From NCBI RefSeq assembly GCF_040183065.1, contig NC_091132.1, forward strand, positions 161,532,602-161,596,601: 64,000 nucleotides of DNA, in the 5' to 3' direction. The notes beneath the pieces were generated by a model, which was not told where the DNA came from, did not search any database, and was given only the letters and a program-made list of their open reading frames with translations. This DNA comes from Periplaneta americana (lineage: Eukaryota > Arthropoda > Insecta > Blattodea > Blattidae). Within the stretch, counting starts at the first letter, position 1. Each line of letters opens with the position of its first letter. The translations under genes were made by a program, and so were the position numbers. This document shows positions 47,301 to 56,241 of the stretch, one piece after another.

Positions 47301-49811
47301 GAATACTGTGTTACTGTGTGGAGAGCAAATCCCATTGTTGACGGGAGTGGAATTAAATTGTAGAAAGTGAAGAGTAATTGTTGAAATAATAAAATTACAT
47401 TGTTGTTGAGTATAAAAATTTACAATATATTAGATAATATACGAGTATTTTGTTGGTGCAGAGCACGTTGTATTCCCCGTCTCTTTATCTGGCGGTCTGA
47501 CTTGCATTTTTAGAGGTATGGAATGTGTTTTGACATAGTACAGGAATGGAATTCTTACTCTGATATTCTATACCAAAGGTTTACATATCAATTTATAACT
47601 TATTAATTGAAGTACGCCCCGAACAACGCTGTATAGAACATTTTCCATTTTTTACAGTAGTCACATAAAACATTTCGAAGTAAATCCCGAAAAGACAAAG
47701 TATATGATTATGTCTCGTGACCAGAATATTGTACGAAATGGAAATATAAAAATTGGAGATTTATCCTTCGAAGAGGTGGAAAAATTCAAATATCTTGAAG
47801 CAACAGTAACAAATATAAATGACACTCGGGAGGAAATTAAACGCAGAATAAATATGAGAAATGCGTGTTATTATTCGGTTGAGAAGCTCTTATCATCCAG
47901 TCTGCTGTCCAAAAATCTGAAAGTTAGAATTTATAAAACAGTTATATTACCGGTTCTTCTGTATGGTTGTGAAACTTGGACTCTCACTCTGAGAGAGGAA
48001 CATAGGTTAAGGGTGTTTGAGAATAAGGTGCTTAGGAAAATATTTGGGGCTAAGCAGGTTGAAGTTACAGGAGAATGGAGAAAGTTACACAACACAGAAC
48101 TGCACGCATTGTATACTTCACCTGACATAATTAGGAACATTAAATCCAGACGTTTGAGATGGGCAGGGCATGTGCACGTATGGGCGAATCCAGAAATGCA
48201 TATATAGTGTTAGTTGGGAGACCGGAGGGGAAAAGACCTTTAGGGAGGCCGAGACGTAGATGGGAGGATAATATAATGGATTTGAGGGAGGTGGGGTGTG
48301 ATGATAGAGACTGGATTAATCTTGCACAGGATAGGGACCGATGGCGGGCTTATATGAGGGCTGCAATGAACCTTCGGGTTCCTTAAAAGCCATTTGTAAG
48401 TAAGTAAGGCACATAAAACAATATTATCATAAGAATAAACAATAATTTAATCCGTTTATCAAGGAAACAGGCACATTACAACATCACAATGCATATGAAC
48501 TCTTAATCAGCTGTCTACTACTGAATTTTTTAAAATTGAAGTAGTTTTATAAGGAATATCAGTGGAACAACGATGTATGTTACTCAGTGGGACAATGCTG
48601 TATGTTTTCTATTGATGAACACTTACTAATAAGACATGGAATTGTGATCTTGTAAACATTAAAAGCAAAGAAAAGACACAAAATAACACTTTAAAGTTCT
48701 GTAGCATGTAAATATCGTAATTACTTTTTACGTCTTGATTACATAACTTTTAACATTATATCACTTTGGAATCGTATAACTTGTCGTTTCTGTGTTAAAT
48801 TTTATATTACCTTGTTAACATGTTTCAGCCTGCTATCGGCCATCTTCAAAACTGGTTGTTGCTGGTCTTGGAGCCTTTTGTTTGTATTTCCTGAGGGGGT
48901 GTGTTTGTGTAGTGTAAAGTGGAGTCAAAGAGTGAGTCTGTTCTGAAATTGAGTTGTATGTTGAGAATTACGTTTGAATGCGGTGTGTGTGTTTTTATAT
49001 TTCGTGTTGTTCTAGTGTGTTTAGACTGGCTTTTTGGTCGGATGTGTAGAATTTCCATGTCTGTGTTGATGTCTCTGTAGGTTTGGTTAGCATTTGTGAT
49101 GTGTTCTGCATATGTGGAAGTTTTTTGTAATTTTGTTATGGCTGTGATGTGTTCTTTGTAACGTGTTTGAAATGATCTGCCTGTCTGTCCTATGTAGAAG
49201 TTGTTGCAGATGTTGCATTTGAGTTTGTATACGTCTGTGTTGTTTGTGTGTTGAGATATTTCTGTAGAATATTATTTGTTTTGTATGCGATGTTCTAATT
49301 TAATTTCTTTCTTTGTTTTCGTATGCTAGTGTGATGTATTTTTTGTGTTCTTGTGTTTGTGCTGTATTATGTTTTTTTGTGATTATGTTTTGTTTTTCTT
49401 ATTATGTTGTCTAGTATATTGGGGTTATTTCTGTTCTCTTTGCTATGTATTTGATCGTGTTTAGCTCTTCTTTGTAATCATGTTGGTTCATTGGTATGTT
49501 GAGTAGTCTGTGTACCATTGTTCGGAATGCAGCTTGTTTGTGTTGTGTTGGGTGGATGGAACAGTGGTACACTAACTACTCAATCAGGCGACCTAAAATT
49601 TTGTGTACTGCAGTAAGAATAACACTATACAGCGTTGTTCCACTCATCTTATTTGGAAGGGTTTTTTCAGGCACCTCTTGTATGTATGTATTTATTCACA
49701 CTGCAATGGGTATATACACGGTGGCAGTGGTAACTAATTACACTCAATAAAGATAATAATAAACACAATTAATAAAAAATACAATTAATAATAATACTAA
49801 TAATTAATACT

Positions 49812-49846
<35 letters not shown>

Positions 49847-50537
49847 ACAGCGAACATCCTAAATTAAATGAAGCACGATCAGTTAAAATAACATTTAAAG
49901 TAAATCTAGTTTGTACCTTAAACCTATGTTCGAACTAAAACCCACGAGTATGATATGTTCGTATCTGCACAAGTACCTTTCAACACTACACTCATTCCGC
50001 TGTCAACGCACTCACTGCACTGGAACTACGACACATTTCACTGATTCTATCCTGATTTCACTAACACTTCAGAAACATTTCACTGTTCAAATACTTTGCA
50101 CTGCCACTATAAACTATAAATCTTCACTGACAGGAACACGTTTCACTTACTCAACACACTTCACTGACACAACATAATTCTTCACTGATAGAACACTTCA
50201 ATAACAAAATATCAATTACACCCTTTAAATACTGTGTATAATTATATACTGAGCTTTCCCGCTTATGTATGGCTTTCCAGAGTCCCGTAGCTTCTTCCGT
50301 TCGATATCATTTCACTCAGACATGTTAATTTTGCGTTTTCTCGACATATTGAGACGTTTTAGATCGCTTGGTGAAACATCCATACTGCCTGCGTCCGCCA
50401 CATTGTGTCCTATACATCATTGTTCCACTGAAATCGATCTAATGTCTGACTATTACTGCCACTTGGGGATGGATATTCGACATTCCAGTGTGTTTTCCAT
50501 GTGTAGGGTGTGCTATATATCGATGTTCCGTTAAAAA

Positions 50538-50635
<98 letters not shown>

Positions 50636-51932
50636 ATACGGCGTTGTTTGGGGGCGTATTCAAATTACTATATTACACCATTATGTGTGAGTTTTATTAT
50701 TTTTCTGTCTTGATGGTCGCAACTTTCGCTAATATGTTCTTTTTGATTACAGTATTTTTTACACTGACGGCATTCAAACGCCACAGGAGGAACACATCAG
50801 TCCGGAAAAATTCTCCTCAGGGAACCCTTCTTCCGACAGTGCGTCCAAGTCAGAGATTTACAGCCACTTGCATAGAAGAACGAACAAAATGCTGTCACAG
50901 TCGTGCAGTCACACTGAGAATTCGACATTCAAATGCAATGCATGTGACAAACAGTTCTCAGAACAGGGCTCTCTCTTAAAACATGTACAAACACACACGG
51001 GCGAAGAGCCATACAAAAGCGATAGCTGTGATAAACATTTCCTGAAATCGGGAAATATAAGTGATGCACTTACAAACATTGGAAAAAAACGTTTCAAATG
51101 CGATATCTGTGGAAAATATTTTTCAAAAAAGCAACATCTCGAAACACATGTACGAGTGCACAAGGGTGAGAAGCCATTCAAATGCCATGACTGTGGGAAA
51201 TGTTTCACGCAAAGGGGATCACTTACAAAGCATGTACGCAAACATACCGGGGAAAAGCCATTCATTTGCGATACCTGTGGGAAAAGTTTCTCTGATACGA
51301 GTTATTTGAGGACCCACGTACGTACGCACACTGGTAAAAAGCCATTCAAATGCAATACTTGTGGAAAGACTTTCTCCCAAAAGGGATCTCTCACAATCCA
51401 TGCACGTACGCACACTGGCGAAAAGCCTTTTAATTGTGATTACTGTGGAAAAAGCTTCTCTGTATCTGGCTCTCTGACAATTCATGTACGTATGCACACT
51501 GGCGAAAAACCATTCAAGTGCTACACGTGTGGGAAACGTTTCTTGAAATCTAGTTCTGTCAGAAGCCATTCACGAACTCACACTGGTGAAAAGCCATTTA
51601 AGTGTAATACCTGTGGGAAAAACTTCTCACAGTCGAGTTCTCGCAATATGCATGTACGCACGCATACAGGCGAAAAGTCATTCAAATGCAGTGCCTGTGG
51701 GAAACAATTCTCAAGATTGGGATGCATCAAGAAGCATATACGTACACACTCGGGCGAAAAGCCATTCAGATGCGTTACGTGTGGCAAAAGTTTCACAGAA
51801 TCTGGACATCTCAAAACCCATGTACGCACACATACAGGGGAGAAGCCCTATTTATGCGTTACTTGTGGCGAAAGTTTCTCGTACCCGGCAAAACTAAGAA
51901 CCCATGTACGTACGCACATTGGCGAAAAGTAA
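36373..51932 (+). CDS. Gene A: spliced C2H2 zinc-finger protein (four coding exons, ~488 aa)
   Basis: The model joins 36373-36465, 42304-42414, 44676-44758 and 50753-51932; the sum is 1467 nt, 488 codons plus TAA. All junctions have AG/GT and the phases agree (0, 0, 2). The product starts with an acidic, probably unstructured N-terminus (residues 1 to about 150). A tandem array follows from about residue 155 to the end: twelve finger units, eleven with intact C2H2 ligands. It should be a nuclear sequence-specific DNA-binding protein (family knowledge); target and effect are unknown. No BTB, ZAD or KRAB domain is visible. A non-coding first exon near 25594-25719 is proposed. Additional cassette exons in the long introns cannot be excluded; one weak candidate starts at 36931. 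Confidence 0.8.
36466..37345. other. Gene A intron with CTTT microsatellite
   Basis: TTTC/CTTT repeats fill 37049-37135. An open stretch after TTGTTATAG at 36931 (NLQERNEVSDTITANLAIKN) has an acceptor-like start but no clear donor, so it is not called an exon. Confidence 0.4.
37348..37521 (-). pseudogene. RTE LINE 3' fragment
   Basis: Complementary to the last ~175 bp of the 33859-35695 element (GGAGGTTCATTGCCGCCCTC ... TTCCCTCCGGTCTCCCAACT). It covers the sequence encoding GRPEGIKP to the stop, with indels. 5'-truncated. Confidence 0.85.
37705..38367 (-). pseudogene. RTE LINE 3' fragment, longer copy
   Basis: It begins at its 3' tail (ACATACTTACAAATGGCTTT) and matches in reverse the RTE region encoding from about [11 protein letters not shown] to the stop: TCTCCCAACTAACACTCTAT, CATCTCAAACGTCTG, TTCTCCTGTAACTTCATCCC. 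There are several frame breaks and it is 5'-truncated. Confidence 0.85.
38368..39764. other. Dispersed repeat pieces with an inverted pair
   Basis: 38375-38450 resembles the stretch at 24790-24870 (CGTCTCC...ATGCCATGCCGTG...GACCCACAA). 38605-38700 resembles 14045-14150. Segments at about 38790-38895 and 39170-39275 are inverted copies (GCATCAAGACAACRCGATAT, TTCTCCACAGA, CTCTGAGGATGAC). These recall Penelope-like flanking sequence, but no protein supports that. Confidence 0.45.
39765..40290 (-). pseudogene. Jockey/R1-group LINE, RNase H-like C-terminus and tail
   Basis: On the minus strand an open frame reads LIPDLPRKSSVAAFRLATGH then DCLAKHLHRIGIYQSPNSPL, CNSNQEMDSEHLKIC and NIFEKYWSTRGK, ending at 39877. 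F-R-L-x-T-G-H-x-x-L-x-x-H-L-x-R-x-x-x-x-x-S-P-x-C-x-x-C is the typical end of Jockey/R1-group LINE ORF2 (family knowledge). The 3' tail is TGATT repeats at 39763-39775. 5'-truncated at about 40290. Confidence 0.7.
40797..41030 (-). pseudogene. LINE C-terminal fragment
   Basis: The minus strand across frame breaks gives RKTWKRSIEEEVERCGKSW, KEVKRIVGNRVRW and AALWHLGTTGYKK, the G-R-P-R-K-T-W-x-R-x-x-x-x-E end common in RTE-like polyproteins. Only the last ~75 residues remain. Confidence 0.65.
41399..41535 (+). mobile_element. tRNA-derived SINE, family 5
   Basis: It has an A-box-like GTGGTCTGCTGGTCAGCATG and a B box GGGTTCGATTCCCGG. The body TTTTTCTTGAAGAAGG, AAAAATTACCTGGCTGAATG continues to GTGCCGGGTTAATATTAATT. 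There is no tRNA acceptor pairing, so it is not a tRNA gene. Confidence 0.75.
41536..42303. other. Gene A intron, nothing recognised
   Basis: AT-rich sequence without supported features up to the exon acceptor TATATTCCTCAG. Confidence 0.45.
42304..42414 (+). CDS. Gene A coding exon 2
   Basis: The acceptor TATTCCTCAG and the donor GAG|GTGAGT are both strong. The 111-nt exon is open in phase 0 and encodes EGTTVECKGSSCFFKWEVKI, EGSAIPVKV and SMKNCDSE. I do not recognise a domain. Its end, a Pro-Val-x-x-hydrophobic stretch leading into Cys-Asp-Ser-Glu, sits where related genes carry their second acidic segment. It could be partly decayed, but there is no stop. Confidence 0.75.
42799..43823. mobile_element. 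TGAAGGGTTCAGAACC-family MITE split by a solo LTR
   Basis: The ends TGAAGGGTTCAGAACCTTAG and CTATGGCTCTTAACCCTTCA are inverted copies of the terminus seen at 3066 and 4530. Removing the LTR leaves ~237 bp. TTACTATAT (42789-42797) and TTACTGTAT (43825-43833) may be a 9-bp target duplication with one mismatch, as in Mutator-group elements. Located 384 bp downstream of gene A exon 2. Confidence 0.65.
42909..43692 (-). mobile_element. Solo LTR of a Ty3/Gypsy- or BEL-like retroelement, 784 bp
   Basis: On the minus strand it starts TGTGACAGCGACG and ends AAATTCACA, with ATAT duplicated on both sides (42905-42908, 43693-43696). It shares family sequence with the LTR at 46676. A ~47-bp tandem repeat lies at about 43205-43300. 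No internal coding region or partner LTR is present, so it is a fossil left by recombination between LTRs. Confidence 0.75.
43824..44675. other. Gene A intron with possible Kolobok-type end and TA tract
   Basis: TTTAAGGGGGTTCGGAACC at about 44208 resembles the GGGG-starting end of TTAA-targeting elements, but no opposite end is found. The TA microsatellite is at 44304-44346. Confidence 0.35.
44676..44758 (+). CDS. Gene A coding exon 3
   Basis: The acceptor TTATTTGCAG and the donor AG|GTGAGTG are consensus. The 83-nt exon encodes EESFTVATVKEETMLEVSTE then ESEVLTE plus two bases that complete Ser (AG + T) with the finger exon. It has the same length, phase and K-x-E-x-x-L-E-V-x-x-E-E-x-E core as the gene B exon at 7706-7788, so this is a conserved acidic module of the family. 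Confidence 0.85.
44858..46166 (+). mobile_element. Tc1/mariner-group transposon, nearly full length
   Basis: The 28-bp ends CGGTATGCGGCAAAACATAC... and the complement of the right end CAGTATGCGCCAAAATATAC... match at 25 of 28 positions, both finishing AGTACTGG. TA duplicated at 44856-44857 and 46167-46168. The 1309-bp length and one long broken transposase frame inside fit the superfamily. It lies 100 bp downstream of gene A exon 3, same strand. Confidence 0.85.
44994..46110 (+). pseudogene. Tc1/mariner-group transposase (DUF4817-type), broken
   Basis: It starts MGLATEEKVLIAEYYF. The helix-turn-helix region includes RANLKLVAQQYREHFN and VTKFRRTGSVLYQRKGRSGR. In a second frame, HVRIEYCARFLAMV, then WFSDESHIHLDGFINRQ (first catalytic Asp), VTIWCAVSEYGVLSPYF, FQQDG (second Asp, followed by a stop), LTPPDAYMWGMLKENIF (third Asp) and the end LQRNGAHFEHLHYHPDK. 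The layout is that of arthropod Tc1/mariner proteins with the DUF4817 N-terminus. At least one frameshift (near 45330) and stops near 45757 and 45770 inactivate it. Confidence 0.85.
46167..46386. other. Short intronic stretch, nothing recognised
   Basis: AT-rich intron sequence between the Tc1/mariner copy and the SINE. Confidence 0.5.
46387..46622 (+). mobile_element. tRNA-derived SINE, family 1, copy 3
   Basis: CTGTGGAGTAACGGTTAGCA, GGTTCGAATCCTGG (B box) and the full body to GATAAAGCGTCGTAAAATAA are present. TCCTTTAAATGGA and TCCTTTAGATGGA on the two sides are a 13-bp target duplication with one change. Confidence 0.9.
46676..47424 (+). mobile_element. Solo LTR of a Ty3/Gypsy- or BEL-like retroelement, 749 bp
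   Basis: It starts TGTGACAGCCGCG and ends AATTTACA, flanked by ATAT (46672-46675, 47425-47428). A TATAAAG promoter-like motif lies near 46878 and AATAAAAT polyadenylation-like signals near 47390. It is the same family as the 42909 LTR but opposite in orientation. There is no coding region; it is a fossil LTR. Confidence 0.75.
47673..48406 (+). pseudogene. 5'-truncated RTE LINE, copy 3
   Basis: It starts at GAAGTAAATCCCGAAAAGAC and is nearly identical to 34968-35695. Two small deletions, near 48172 and 48274, shift the frame. It ends GGTTCCTTAAAAGCC with GTAA repeats. CACATAAAACA before (about 47654) and after (48409) is an 11-bp target duplication. Very similar to the 33859 copy, so both are young. 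Confidence 0.9.
48790..49560 (-). pseudogene. Penelope-like element fragment with GIY-YIG endonuclease
   Basis: On the minus strand, across frame breaks: FRTMVHRLLNIPMNQHDYKE, ELNTIKYIAK, then KCNICNNFYIGQTGRSF and KEHITAI. V-H-R-x-L-x-I-P-M and Y-x-G-Q-T-G-R-x-F-x-x-R-x-x-E-H are the C-terminal part and the GIY-YIG endonuclease of Penelope-like elements (family knowledge). The last intact frame ends near 48846. No RT part remains. Confidence 0.7.
49690..50520. repeat. ATA-rich tract and short degenerate CACTTCACTGACA repeats
   Basis: AATAAT runs lie at 49780-49850. At 49980-50200 a loose 15-20-bp motif (CACTTCACTGAYAC-like) recurs about eight times. No coding is supported. Confidence 0.5.
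50540..50632. repeat. (TA)n (TATG)n (TG)n compound microsatellite before the finger exon
   Basis: A 45-bp TA run, a short GTAT run and ~20 TG units end 120 bp before the gene A finger-exon acceptor. Confidence 0.9.
50753..51932 (+). CDS. Gene A terminal exon: twelve C2H2 finger units
   Basis: The acceptor TTTGATTACAG precedes T, which completes Ser, then IFYTDGIQTPQEEHISPEKF and a Ser-rich linker. Fingers follow: 1 FKCNACDKQFSEQGSLLKH; 2 YKSDSCDKHFLKSGN (first Cys is Ser, both His lost); 3-12 regular, joined by HTGEKP-type linkers. Helix residues at -1/2/3/6 are, for fingers 3-12: KQHT, QGSK, DSYT, QGSI, VGSI, KSSS, QSSM, RGCK, EGHT, YAKT. Finger 9 has Arg for the usual Leu at +4. TAA is at 51930-51932, with AATAAA at 52197 and 52252 as possible polyadenylation signals. 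The array has several similar adjacent fingers (6 and 7), a sign of internal duplication. Confidence 0.9.
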
Positions 51933-52196
51933 TTTAAATGTGATACCCATGCAATACTGGCATACGTGTTGTATACTAGCCTTGTTACCCGTGTTTAATT
52001 CTTCTTGCAAACAAGCTCTATTATAACCAGTGCATTCACGCACTCTGGTCACATGTAGTAAGTAATAATTGAAAAATCGATGCACGTAATAATAATATTT
52101 GATCTTCCTCAATTTGGTGAGGTTGCCAAAGACAAAGAATGTTAAACAGTAACATTTAAGGTGACATTAAAAATGTCTTACAAGAAATTTGTTTAC

Positions 52197-52257
52197 AATA
52201 AACTGAAATTTACAGTAGATAATGTTTCACAATAATGTACATTTGCAGTAAAATAAA
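52197..52257 (+). promoter_or_regulatory. Possible polyadenylation signals of gene A
   Basis: AATAAA occurs at 52197-52202 and 52252-52257, 265-320 bp after the stop. The motif is common in AT-rich DNA, so this is only a candidate 3' end. Confidence 0.4.
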
Positions 52258-52337
52258 AAATACAGATAAAATTCAAGTGTAATTTGAATTGAAATACAAG
52301 TGTAGCCGTTAAATCTGCAGAGAACCCTTCAAAGCTA

Positions 52338-52850
52338 TCATAGAAATTTCCTCAATTGTTGTTGGGACTCCAAATTTATGACAGAATGACAATAACTTTT
52401 TGTTATGGTCCCTCTAGTGTCCTCCATTAATCTGTTGACTTCTATATCCCTGAGTTTGTATGATGTTTTGTAATAAGGGATAGTTGGTTCATAAATTGTC
52501 CTTTTCTCTAGATTAGCCTCCTTGGGTTGATTTTGGTGCGTCTCCAATGAGATGGTCTGAGCCAGAATATGACCTTTGGTCTCTCCGGGTTTAAATGTTA
52601 TAAAATCAATATGCCGATGACTTCCGGTATCCACTATTCCATGGACTTCTTCATAAGTAGTGTAGCCATTGGACTTAAGGCATGTTGCGATTACAGACCT
52701 GATCTTGTGATGTCTGCTGTTACGAAGAGTTTCGCCAAATGGGCATGAACCCAAGACATGAGCCAAAGTTTCAACCTCACTGTGGCATCTGCCTGGAACA
52801 GCGCGTACAGGAGCAACATTACCGTTCATCTCCAGCTCCAATTAAAGTGA
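52338..52850 (-). pseudogene. R2-like LINE remnant (restriction-like endonuclease end)
   Basis: The minus-strand frame encodes RCHSEVETLAHVLGSCPFGE (the zinc-knuckle C-C-H-C with its first Cys replaced), RHHKIRSVIATCLKSNGY, SHRHIDFITFKPGET, KRTIYEPTIPYYKTSYKLRD and RGTITKSY. This is the C-terminal zinc knuckle plus restriction-like endonuclease of R2/NeSL-type LINEs (family knowledge). The second acidic position, usually in a V-D-P-T context, reads LAQT, so the nuclease is probably dead. The RT is missing. ~167 residues are open. Confidence 0.65.
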
Positions 52851-53229
52851 GAAAATATTTATCTCTATGAGGATAATTTATTGACATCAGCTATTATACA
52901 AGTCATTAGCTTTCGAAATGAGATATCATCGGTATTACTGAGACTTAAAGTATTTAAACTCGACTCAGTAATTAACATAATTGGGATTCTGCTCTTATGT
53001 AGTATCCGCGAAATGCTTAGTTGATTTTACCAAAAACGAATTAGTTAGCCTTTCCAATACAAAGTTTATGGTAAGTACTCCACACATTAATGTACATCAA
53101 AACTTCATGTTTACCAGTAGAAATGGAAGGACAATTCAAGTTCATTTTTGCGCAAGTTCCTATAAATGACGACGTGAAAGCGCTTGCTAACATACGCAGT
53201 CAGTCACTCAATGTGGGCATACCACTGTC
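52851..53229. other. Intergenic, nothing recognised
   Basis: No supported features between the LINE remnant and the P-like MITE. Confidence 0.45.
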
Positions 53230-53412
53230 TAGTATATAGTCACGAAGCTCACTATGTAGGCAATATGCATCCATAGATAGTTGCTAACCACTAGGATCGC
53301 TACTAACGCCTCATTACATACAATGTGAAACAGTAACGACACAGTCTATTGTTTTTGGTACCCTCATCAACTCAAGCTTCAGGACTGTATATACTTAACT
53401 GTGAGCATACTC
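53230..53412. mobile_element. P-like MITE (ACAGTCTA family)
   Basis: ACTGTCTAGTATATAGTC at the left and GACTGTATATACTTAACTGT at the right are inverted. The inner sequence matches 29409-29570. GGGCATACC before and GAGCATACT after may be a decayed 9-bp target duplication. No coding. Confidence 0.55.
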
Positions 53413-55034
53413 TGTATTACAATTAGCGGCTGTTTTCGCTAATTCGTCTGTTCTATGCTTACTCAGGGTACTAGATTAGAACAGTTAAGTTTGGAATGCC
53501 ATGATTAGGGACTATTTGTACAGACTGGGACTTTGATTCAATTTTTAATTTTATTATGAGCAAATTCAAAGTCGCTGGAGATACTGTGATCGCGATTACA
53601 ATACAGTAAAGCACATTTCCATTGTCATGTATTATAACATGTTGATGTTGAAATATGGAGCAGTGAAGTGAGAGTGTGAATTGTTCGGAATTAATTTCTG
53701 TCTTCTATTTGTGAATGTGATATTTTAATTTTAAAATAATTTGTATAACCTTAGTAATATTCTCTATTATTCCTTTTTGGGATATAAGTAATACGATTTT
53801 AAAATGACATTTTTCAAATGAAAAATAGCACAAAGATATATTTTTTGTATATTACCTAACTTAACCTGATTATATGTTGTTAAGGTATTATGTATAATAA
53901 GCTTTCAACATTCAACATGGCCAGTTATGTAAGACAAGAGTTTCAGTTGTTCATACAATTATTCGTTTGTAATGACTGTTAAATCCATGTGTACTGTATT
54001 TCGAAATCCACACGGAGTACACAACATGCATTTAGGTTGTTCTTTGATTCCTGTCTCGACGTCATACATTAAAGATGGTTCTGTAGACTTCTCTATTAGA
54101 CTGCTTGTTTGTGTAATTCACTTTTATAACCCTATTTCAGTTTGAACTAATTTCTGTTTGAAGTTATTGGAAATTTATTATAAATTGCTTATATTCTGTG
54201 GTCACTTCCGCCATTCTAAAACAGTTATTTGGCAAAGAAATGTCTTTTGTCAATAATCCATATTTATTGATAAGACTGACGTCCTATTTCTTCTATGACT
54301 GTCTTATTATTAGATTCTGATTAAAATATAAACTGTTATATTGTGAATCGATAACAAATCAATAATTAATATGTAACCTATTGAATCATATTCCTAAATA
54401 TTTGACTACGTTTTAGTATAATTGTCATTTGAAGTTAAATACCAGTAATTTATTTTAACACATTCTTTAGTATCGTCACGGCAATGAATAGGCTATATCT
54501 ATTCTAACATTAACATTTACGGCGTTCGTGCAAGCAAATATAAATTGAATCCACTTACACGATAGGAGACGTAATATAAAGAATACTGGAGTGTTTAATT
54601 CTATGTATGATTATTGTATCTGTTGCCACAATCATATATATTAAAAACGTGACGGATTTTCTGTGAATTAAATTTAAATACAACTTCTTTAAGGCATGAC
54701 GCAAACAAGTATAACTTGAGAATTTACGTGATAGTAACTTTTAAATAGTTTATAAAGTAGCTTGATTGAGATTCAGAAACCAGGAGCTGTGTATAATTAT
54801 TAAACGTGTCATTTATGTAACTTTTCTTTTGAAGATATGCCAAGAAATGGCCTCATTGGCTGCGCAAGTGAAATGTGAGGGGGTGGGGGTTTGCGCACAC
54901 CTTCTGGAATCACCACTGCAATTAATTTTAGGATAATGATTATTTGTGTTGAGAACAAGGAGTTTAGTTCATAGATTATTTATTTTTATGCGTAGTTATG
55001 ACTATTTTATGGTAATGTTTACATTTTTATGCTA
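53413..55034. other. Intergenic, nothing recognised
   Basis: AT-rich sequence; no open reading frame above background and no repeat ends seen. Confidence 0.5.
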
Positions 55035-55995
55035 GATGTTACGGTATGTTTAATTTTCATTTTGAACGGGCCTACCGTTACCATGGTAATCTTTGTCATG
55101 TTATCCCCTGATATGGTGTCCATTGTCATGTTTACCATTGCGATGATTATTTATTGTTGCCATGTTAGCGTTGCTATGGTTATCTTTGCCATGTTTATCT
55201 TCATGATTCACATTGCGAAGGTAAATTTTCCATGGTTACCATTGCCATGTTTACCATTTGTGTGGTTTCTGTTGCCATGATAATAATCGCCTTGGTATCC
55301 TTTGGCATAATTACTGCTGACATGGTTACAATTGCTTTGCTTACTGTTGCCATATTTAACATTGCCATGATTATACCATTGCCGTTATAACCCTTGCCAT
55401 GTTTACCTTCATCAAGGTAATCGTTGCCATTGTTGCCTTTGCCTTGGTAACCGCTTCTCTGGATACTGTTGCTAAGATTACCATTGACATGGTAACTTCA
55501 CCATCTATGCCATGGTTTTAGTTACAATGGTCATCATTTCTATGGTTACAATTGCCATAGTTACGGTTACCATTGCAATGGTAACCGTTGTCATCATTAT
55601 CCCTAGCAAGGCATCCATTGCTATGTTTACTGTTGCGTTGTTAATCGTCATGATACCGTTGACATGATTATCGTTCCCATGATAACCGTTGTCATAATTA
55701 CCGTTTGCCATGGTTAACATTGCTATGGTTACCGTTGCCATGTTTACCGTCGTCATGGTTCGCGTTGCCATTGTAAATGTTCCCATGTTTACCAAGACAT
55801 TCGTAGCTACGATGGACATGGTAGTAGTAGCCGTGATAATCGTAGCTTTGATAACTGTTGCCATGGTGGCCACTCCATTTTTACATTTGCCATGGTATCG
55901 GTTATAACGATTGGCTTTGCCATGGTGAACTTCGACATGGTTAGCATAGCCATTGTTACAGTTGCTATGGTTACTGCTGCCATGTTTATCCCTTC
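55035..55995. repeat. Degenerate 15-bp minisatellite, consensus GCCATGGTTACCGTT
   Basis: Nearly 1 kb is built of ~60 imperfect 15-bp units in which CCATG and GGTTACC alternate with GTT/ATT spacers. Because 15 is a multiple of three, all frames on both strands tend to stay open and give M-V-T-I-A-like repeats (for example minus 55873-55505). That openness follows from the repeat and is not evidence of a gene. Confidence 0.85.
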
Positions 55996-56241
55996 AGTGC
56001 TCGCTTCATAATTTGTAATAGCAATAATCGCACGGATTACGTTATTTAATCCATCTCTTTTTTTTTTATAATCAATTCGTTTGCACATACAAATATGTAA
56101 TATTACAGCATACTGTATGTAGGACCTGTATATAATAGTAATATTGCTTTACTGCTTCGTTAACTGTATGCGTTATAACACTGTAACACTATTTGAAATT
56201 TAATATTGAACTCAGTGATGTGAATATATAAATTCTTGCAG

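Larger units (their letters stand above)
47611..50668. mobile_element. 3-kb TIR element with subterminal repeats
   Basis: The left end TACGCCCCGAACAACGCTGT is matched by the complement of the right end near 50636-50660 (ACGGCGTTGTTTGGGGGCGT). A ~20-bp motif, CTATACAGCGTTGTTCCACT, recurs near 47622, 48561, 48584, 49624, 50409, 50508 and 50633. It is inverted in the left half and direct in the right half, the arrangement of transposase-binding subterminal repeats in CACTA-like elements (family knowledge). The interior is occupied by an RTE copy and a Penelope remnant. Boundaries are approximate and the superfamily is unknown. Confidence 0.5.

Noticed and set aside
50587-50979. Open frame running from the TG repeat into the finger exon in another register
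   Set aside because: It overlaps the true finger frame out of register and begins in a microsatellite.
51219-51829. Minus-strand and alternate-frame openings over the finger array
   Set aside because: They are shadows of the periodic 84-bp finger repeat in gene A.
55505-55907. Open frames of M-V-T-I-A repeats on both strands
   Set aside because: A 15-bp repeat keeps every frame open; mirrored frames on both strands and missing family similarity argue against a gene.
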